A DNA stretch of 8,524 nucleotides from JAPUDQ01 sp049289035 (GTDB lineage Bacteria; Patescibacteriota; Saccharimonadia; Saccharimonadales; Saccharimonadaceae): assembly GCA_049289035.1 (NCBI GenBank), contig JBAQIV010000037.1:1-8524 (forward strand). Direction: 5' to 3'. The notes beneath the pieces are model-generated. The model saw only the letters and a list, made by a program, of their open reading frames with translations, had not been told where the DNA came from and searched no databases. The translations under genes and the position numbers were made by a program. This document shows positions 5,348 to 8,524 of this stretch, piece by piece. Position 1 is the stretch's first letter; every line of letters begins with the position of its first letter.

Positions 5348-6862
5348 CTAGTGCACTAGTGTTTCTGCGCGATACTGTAATGCCTCGGCAATATGGTTTG
5401 GCAAAATGCTTTCGGAGTTTTCAAGGTCTGCAATTGTTCTGGCGACACGTATAACTTTGAAATAACTACGAGCAGATAGTTGCATTTTCGCTGCAGCAGA
5501 TTGCAAAAGATCTTCGGCCGTATCAGATAGTTTTGTACAACGGCCAATCTGTTTACTTGGTAGTTGTGCATTTGACAACTGGTTAGCATAACGGGTATTC
5601 TGGCGCTGCCGAGCTGCAATAACCTGTGATCGCCAGGTAGGCGAGATAGCAGGTGTTGTTGTTTGATCTTGCAAAAAGTCTTTTTCTGATGCCCGGGCAA
5701 CATGCACCACAAGATCAATCCGGTCGAGTAATGGCCCAGAGATTCGTTTCTGGTAGTTAAGCAGTTGCATCATTGTGCACGTGCATTCGTGTGTTGCGTC
5801 ACCATAATACCCGCACGGACATGGGTTCTTCGTTGCGACCAACATGAAATTGGCCGGATAGCTCACTTTTGTAGTAGCTCTGGATACATGAATAGTTCGG
5901 TCTTCTAGAGGTTGACGCAATGCTTCTAGGCTTGCGCGGGGGTACTCTGGTAGTTCATCTAAAAATAACACTCCATGGTGGGCTAGGCTAATCTCACCCG
6001 GTACAGGACGGGCTCCACCACCGACCAGAGATATAAAACTTGAAGTGTGGTGTGGCGACCGAAATGGTCGTTCGGTTATGACGGCATCGCTGACCTCGCC
6101 ACTTAGGCTGTGGAGCTTTGTAATCTCGATCATTTCCTCATGTGTGGGCGGTGGCAGTATGCCGACAAATGCCTTGGCGAGCATAGTCTTGCCCGCTCCG
6201 GGCGGTCCGTCAAGTAATATATTATGATGGCCTGCTGCGGCGATTAGCAATGCCCGTTTTGCGTGATCTTGGCCTTTTATGTCACTCATATCTATCGATG
6301 ATTTTTTCGCAACACTCTTGATGGATGAATAGACGGTAGGGCTGATGATTTTTTCGCCACACAAGTGTAAAAAAACATCACGCAAATTTGTTGCACCTAT
6401 TACATCAATACCAGATACCAGCGCGGCTTGAAGAGCATTTTGCAAAGGTATGATGACGGCACGTTTGCCGGCGCGTTTAGCGGCTTCGGCAATCGTGATT
6501 GCGCCGCGTATGCTATGCAACTCTCCGTCAAGGCCAAGTTCACCAGCTATGACAATATCGTTGACTTTGTCACTACGTATTTGGTTGGTTTCTACAAGTA
6601 TTGCAATGGCAATTGGCAAGTCGTAATGTGAGCCATCTTTTGAAAGATTGGCAGGAGAAAGATTGACGGTAACTTTGCTTTCAGCAAAATTTAGGTGGGT
6701 ATTACGTATCGCACTCCGGACGCGCTCTTTTGCTTCGTCGACTGATTTTGTGGCTAGCCCAACAATTTGTAATGTTGGAAGACCCTTAGCCATATCGCAT
6801 TCGACGCGAACAAGCGTGCCATCAAAGCCTATTGGGGCGACGGTAAAAGCACAGGCAGACAT
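5348..6862 (-). CDS. comM: ComM/YifB family Mg-chelatase-like AAA+ ATPase
   Basis: A 504-residue protein in the three-part ComM layout. The N-terminal ChlI/Lon-protease-like domain (about 1-180) includes GLPTLQIVGLATKSVDEAKE and VNLSPANLSKDGSHYDLPIA. The AAA+ core (about 190-390) has Walker A GPPGAGKT at 219-226, Walker B LFLDE with D302 and E303, a CPCG...CTC zinc-type cysteine set (C348, C350, C360, C362) and SGPLLDRIDL with R381. A Mg-chelatase C-terminal domain contains LSARSYFKVIRVARTIADL. In other bacteria ComM is a hexameric branch-migration helicase that helps integrate DNA taken up by natural transformation. The start at 6862 gives the usual N-terminus; an upstream ATG at 6904 would add 14 atypical residues. 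No Shine-Dalgarno is visible. The gene diverges from ssrA and lies upstream of infC. It appears intact. Confidence 0.95.
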   Translation of the reverse strand: MSACAFTVAPIGFDGTLVRVECDMAKGLPTLQIVGLATKSVDEAKERVRSAIRNTHLNFAESKVTVNLSPANLSKDGSHYDLPIAIAILVETNQIRSDKVNDIVIAGELGLDGELHSIRGAITIAEAAKRAGKRAVIIPLQNALQAALVSGIDVIGATNLRDVFLHLCGEKIISPTVYSSIKSVAKKSSIDMSDIKGQDHAKRALLIAAAGHHNILLDGPPGAGKTMLAKAFVGILPPPTHEEMIEITKLHSLSGEVSDAVITERPFRSPHHTSSFISLVGGGARPVPGEISLAHHGVLFLDELPEYPRASLEALRQPLEDRTIHVSRATTKVSYPANFMLVATKNPCPCGYYGDATHECTCTMMQLLNYQKRISGPLLDRIDLVVHVARASEKDFLQDQTTTPAISPTWRSQVIAARQRQNTRYANQLSNAQLPSKQIGRCTKLSDTAEDLLQSAAAKMQLSARSYFKVIRVARTIADLENSESILPNHIAEALQYRAETLVH

Positions 6863-6871
6863 ATACGTACG

Positions 6872-6900
6872 AGTATTGCGTAGATGGCATACGAACGCAA
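6872..6900 (-). promoter_or_regulatory. weak candidate comM promoter (leaderless type)
   Basis: On the minus strand TTGCGT (6900-6895), 17 nt and AATACT (6877-6872) end 9 nt before the chosen ATG at 6862. The match is modest; support comes from the similar layout at the other two genes without a Shine-Dalgarno. Confidence 0.35.
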
Positions 6901-6913
6901 CCATAAGGATATT

Positions 6914-6941
6914 TTGATATTTGCCATTGTTATGCTATAAT
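6914..6941 (+). promoter_or_regulatory. ssrA promoter
   Basis: TTGATA (6914-6919), a 16-nt spacer and TATAAT (6936-6941) with an extended TG at 6933-6934. This is the strongest promoter in the window. Transcription is expected around 6949, a few bases before the mature tmRNA 5' end. Confidence 0.85.
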
Positions 6942-6952
6942 TGGGTAATCGT

Positions 6953-7348
6953 GGGGCTGAACTACGCTTTCGACGATCGGAATTTAACAGATCATTTTGC
7001 AAGCCGACCACTGACGTAATCAGTATCTTAACTGCAAACATTTTTGCATCAGCAAAAGCATGGGTTGCCGAAAAGCTTGCTTTTCGCAGCTTTGCTTTTG
7101 CGCCAGTTGCAGCCTAAGCGCTACAACCATCTTGCTGCCGACATCCTATAGGCAGTTCAAGGTGTCATATTCATAGGGTTTGACGTGTTTATAGCTGTGG
7201 AGTAGATGCGTGACGATTATTCATAGGACGAACACTACTATTTTTGATACTCCTTTCAGGTAGTGCCGTTAACCTAGAAGTATCTATGCTTGTAGACGAA
7301 TGATAGGTTACCGACCGGACCTGAGTGCAATACTCAGCAGCTCCACCA
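6953..7348 (+). ncRNA. ssrA: transfer-messenger RNA (tmRNA)
   Basis: A one-piece tmRNA of 396 nt that frees stalled ribosomes and tags the unfinished protein. The tRNA-like part is formed by both ends: GGGGCUG (6953-6959) pairs with CAGCUCC (7338-7344), discriminator A7345, and encoded CCA 7346-7348. The conserved UUCGACG follows near the 5' end. The T arm is CUGAG-UGCAAUA-CUCAG (7321-7337), in which the usual U55 is G. The messenger part has resume codon GCA at 7034 and stop TAA at 7115. The roughly 200 nt after the tag have the length expected for the pseudoknot domain. The acceptor stem should carry the G-U pair recognised by alanyl-tRNA synthetase; a G-U pair is present at the third position (G6955-U7342), as in other tmRNAs. 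It has its own strong promoter and terminator. Confidence 0.95.
7034..7117 (+). other. tmRNA tag reading frame (27-residue proteolysis tag)
   Basis: From resume codon GCA the frame encodes 27 residues beginning ANIFASAKAW and ending FAFAPVAA, then TAA. A start with AN and an end in hydrophobic residues plus AA are typical of tags read by ClpXP-type proteases. At 27 residues it is much longer than the E. coli tag. The reading frame is also self-complementary: GCAAAAGC (7052-7059) with GCTTTTGC (7094-7101), enclosing GAAAAGC-TT-GCTTTTC (7070-7085). Confidence 0.85.
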
Positions 7349-7390
7349 AAGTAAAACCCCGAACCTCTGTGTTCGGGGTTTTACTTTGGT
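7345..7390. terminator. ssrA terminator, 20-bp perfect stem
   Basis: Positions 7345-7364 are exactly complementary to 7371-7390, with a 6-nt loop CTCTGT. The GC core CCCCGAAC/GTTCGGGG is followed by TTTTACTTT, and the other strand is equally T-rich, so it may work in both directions. The base of the stem includes the mature ACCA 3' end of tmRNA. Confidence 0.9.
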
Positions 7391-7460
7391 AGTAAGGGGA
7401 GAGGCGTTCCCGGGCGGGTGTGGTTATCTTGAGCGAGTAGTTATCGCAACACGTACGCGA

Positions 7461-7475
7461 TATACTAGCTATATG
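7461..7475 (+). promoter_or_regulatory. -10 box directly before the GH5 start (leaderless candidate)
   Basis: TATACT (7461-7466) ends 6 nt before the ATG at 7473, so transcription would begin at or next to the start codon. There is no Shine-Dalgarno. TAGTTA at 7438-7443 is a weak -35 with 17-nt spacing. Confidence 0.5.
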
Positions 7476-8477
7476 CGATGTGCCTTGAGAGGAATTAATC
7501 TCGGTGGATGGTTGGTTGTCGAGCGGTGGATCACTACTGACGTATTTGATGGCGTGACAGGGCCAGCCGAAATCGATATCGTACGTGAGCTAGGATACGA
7601 CGTTGCCCGTAAACGTCTCGACCGACACCGTGCGACCTTTATAACAGAGAAAGACTTTGCCTGGCTCAGTCGAGAGGGGTTTGATTTTGTGCGGCTGCCC
7701 GTAGGCTATTGGCTATTTGAACAAACTGACGATTTTATCGATGGCGAAATCTATATACAAAAAGTTTTTCGTTGGGCCGAGAAGCATGCAATGAAGATTA
7801 TTCTTGACTTTCATGGGTTACAGGGGTCACAAAACGGTAAAGACCATAGTGGGCAGGTAAGGAAAGTCGCATTGTATAAAGGCGACAACCGTGGAGCAGC
7901 ACTTCGTACGCTGGAATATATGGCGCGTACGTATGGACACGAGCCAGCCTTACTAGGCCTAGGGGTAATTAATGAGCCTCAGCTGCCGCTATGTGCGTCC
8001 CAATTGATCCGATATTACGATAGGGCCTATCGCGTTGTTAGGCCGTATCTTAACGACGAAGTAAAAATTATCGTGAGTGATGCCTTTGCGCCCCTTAAAG
8101 TGGCTCAGAAGCTTGCTAGGCGGTCGTACGGTAAGCATATAGTACTCGATGTGCACTTATATCAACTATTTTCACGCCAGGATCAAAAGATGTCGTTTGA
8201 AAAGCATATTATGACCGCTGAAGAAAGGTGGCGGGATCTTATCGATGAAGTACAGCGCTATGTCCCGGTGCTCGTTGGTGAGTGGAGTGCCGCGCTCGAC
8301 CCAAGCACGTATGAGGATGGACAAGGTAGTGAAGCGGAAAGGGTCAGCGATTACTACCTAGCACAGAAACGTACCTTTGATGATAGTGTATGGGCGCATG
8401 CATATTGGACATATAAAGCTCCGAAGCGCGGGACATGGGATTGGCGCGCTTCGCATCGAATACTGGAAAATAAATAA
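7473..8477 (+). CDS. glycoside hydrolase family 5, exo-beta-1,3-glucanase-like
   Basis: A 334-residue (beta/alpha)8-barrel enzyme that closely follows the fungal exo-1,3-glucanase pattern (GH5 subfamily 9): RGINLGGWLVVERWIT (6-21), HRATFITEKDFAWL (52-65), FVRLPVGYW (72-80), LDFHGLQGSQNGKDHSG (111-127), NEP with acid/base E168 (167-169), DVHLY with H228, VGEWSAALD with nucleophile E270, and YWTYK (311-315). It would cleave beta-glucans or other beta-glucosides with retention of configuration; the exact substrate is inference. No signal peptide or membrane segment is seen, so it appears cytoplasmic unless the true start differs. The start at 7473 gives the conserved N-terminus; the longer frame from a TTG at 7386 lies in the ssrA terminator. 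The gene is single, with its own -10 box and terminator. Confidence 0.92.
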   Translation: MRCALRGINLGGWLVVERWITTDVFDGVTGPAEIDIVRELGYDVARKRLDRHRATFITEKDFAWLSREGFDFVRLPVGYWLFEQTDDFIDGEIYIQKVFRWAEKHAMKIILDFHGLQGSQNGKDHSGQVRKVALYKGDNRGAALRTLEYMARTYGHEPALLGLGVINEPQLPLCASQLIRYYDRAYRVVRPYLNDEVKIIVSDAFAPLKVAQKLARRSYGKHIVLDVHLYQLFSRQDQKMSFEKHIMTAEERWRDLIDEVQRYVPVLVGEWSAALDPSTYEDGQGSEAERVSDYYLAQKRTFDDSVWAHAYWTYKAPKRGTWDWRASHRILENK

Positions 8478-8490
8478 GCAACGCCATGTA

Positions 8491-8521
8491 AAAACGACCG
8501 CCTGCGAGGAACGGTCGTTTT
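8491..8521 (+). terminator. terminator after the GH5 gene
   Basis: AAAACGACCG (8491-8500) pairs perfectly with CGGTCGTTTT (8512-8521), and CCT/AGG (8501-8503, 8507-8509) can pair within the loop. It lies 13 nt after the stop; T4 at its end continues into the window edge. A-tracts on the other side allow two-way action. Confidence 0.87.
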
Positions 8522-8524
8522 CTA

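Noticed and set aside
5348..5359. Palindrome CTAGTGCACTAG at the comM stop as a terminator
   Set aside because: Only a 4-bp stem is possible with a 4-nt loop, and the T-rich stretch after it is interrupted; too weak to call.
6863..6904. Upstream ATG at 6904 for comM
   Set aside because: The 14 extra residues do not match the ComM N-terminus, and the start lies upstream of the likely promoter.
6829..7041. 70-codon minus-strand frame over the comM-ssrA gap
   Set aside because: It overlaps the tmRNA and the ssrA promoter and has no recognisable protein pattern.
7386..7472. Longer start (TTG at 7386) for the GH5 gene
   Set aside because: It begins inside the ssrA terminator stem, lies before the -10 box and adds residues not seen in the family.
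1..8524. CRISPR array, insertion sequence, prophage or att site
   Set aside because: No regularly spaced repeats, transposase, integrase or flanking direct repeats are seen; the terminators and rnpB hairpins explain the inverted repeats.
1..8524. Recoded UGA (glycine) as in Absconditabacteria and Gracilibacteria
   Set aside because: TGA ends the MBL-like gene and the NUDIX-RNase HI gene at the expected places, and no conserved glycine position is read from TGA.

Overview
The window reads as a chromosomal segment of a small-genome bacterium of the Candidate Phyla Radiation, most likely Candidatus Saccharibacteria (TM7). This is inferred from compact gene packing, the gene repertoire (a short MBL-like protein, a wHTH/nucleotidyltransferase-type protein, a short site-2 protease, paired NUDIX genes) and the absence of mobile elements. 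TGA is used as a stop (for example at 1093-1095 and at the end of the gene finishing at 3670), which argues against the CPR lineages that recode UGA to glycine.

Layout. On the + strand, 1-2109 holds the 3' part of a nucleotidyltransferase-domain gene, an MBL-fold-like gene, rpmB (L28) with its own promoter and terminator, and a membrane site-2 protease. A non-coding block follows: a probable 6S RNA (2149-2293) only 9 nt before tRNA-Pro(GGG). The tRNA is followed at once by an active-looking NUDIX gene and by a fusion of a degenerate NUDIX domain with RNase HI. A two-way terminator at 3710-3740 separates these from the minus-strand block. In its transcription order that block is comM, infC, rpmI, rplT, terminator, rnpB (RNase P RNA). 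Divergent from comM is tmRNA (ssrA, 6953-7348) on the + strand, then a 20-bp perfect terminator stem and a GH5 glycoside hydrolase resembling fungal exo-beta-1,3-glucanases.

How it works together. The window is dominated by core expression machinery: L28, L35, L20, IF3, tRNA-Pro, RNase P RNA (which would mature the tRNA and tmRNA encoded beside it), tmRNA for ribosome rescue, and a probable 6S RNA acting on RNA polymerase. infC has no ATG, GTG or TTG upstream of its conserved N-terminus. The best start is an AUA codon behind a strong Shine-Dalgarno, which fits the known IF3 self-regulation by start-codon discrimination. Three genes (site-2 protease, comM, GH5) have a -10-like box 6-9 nt before the ATG and no Shine-Dalgarno, suggesting leaderless mRNAs. 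I see no CRISPR array, IS element, prophage or obvious defence system. The points most worth a second look are the dead-NUDIX/RNase HI fusion, the clustered structural RNAs with a tRNA-led mRNA, the 27-residue tmRNA tag with nested inverted repeats, the atypical tmRNA T-loop, and a repeated palindrome inside RNase P RNA.
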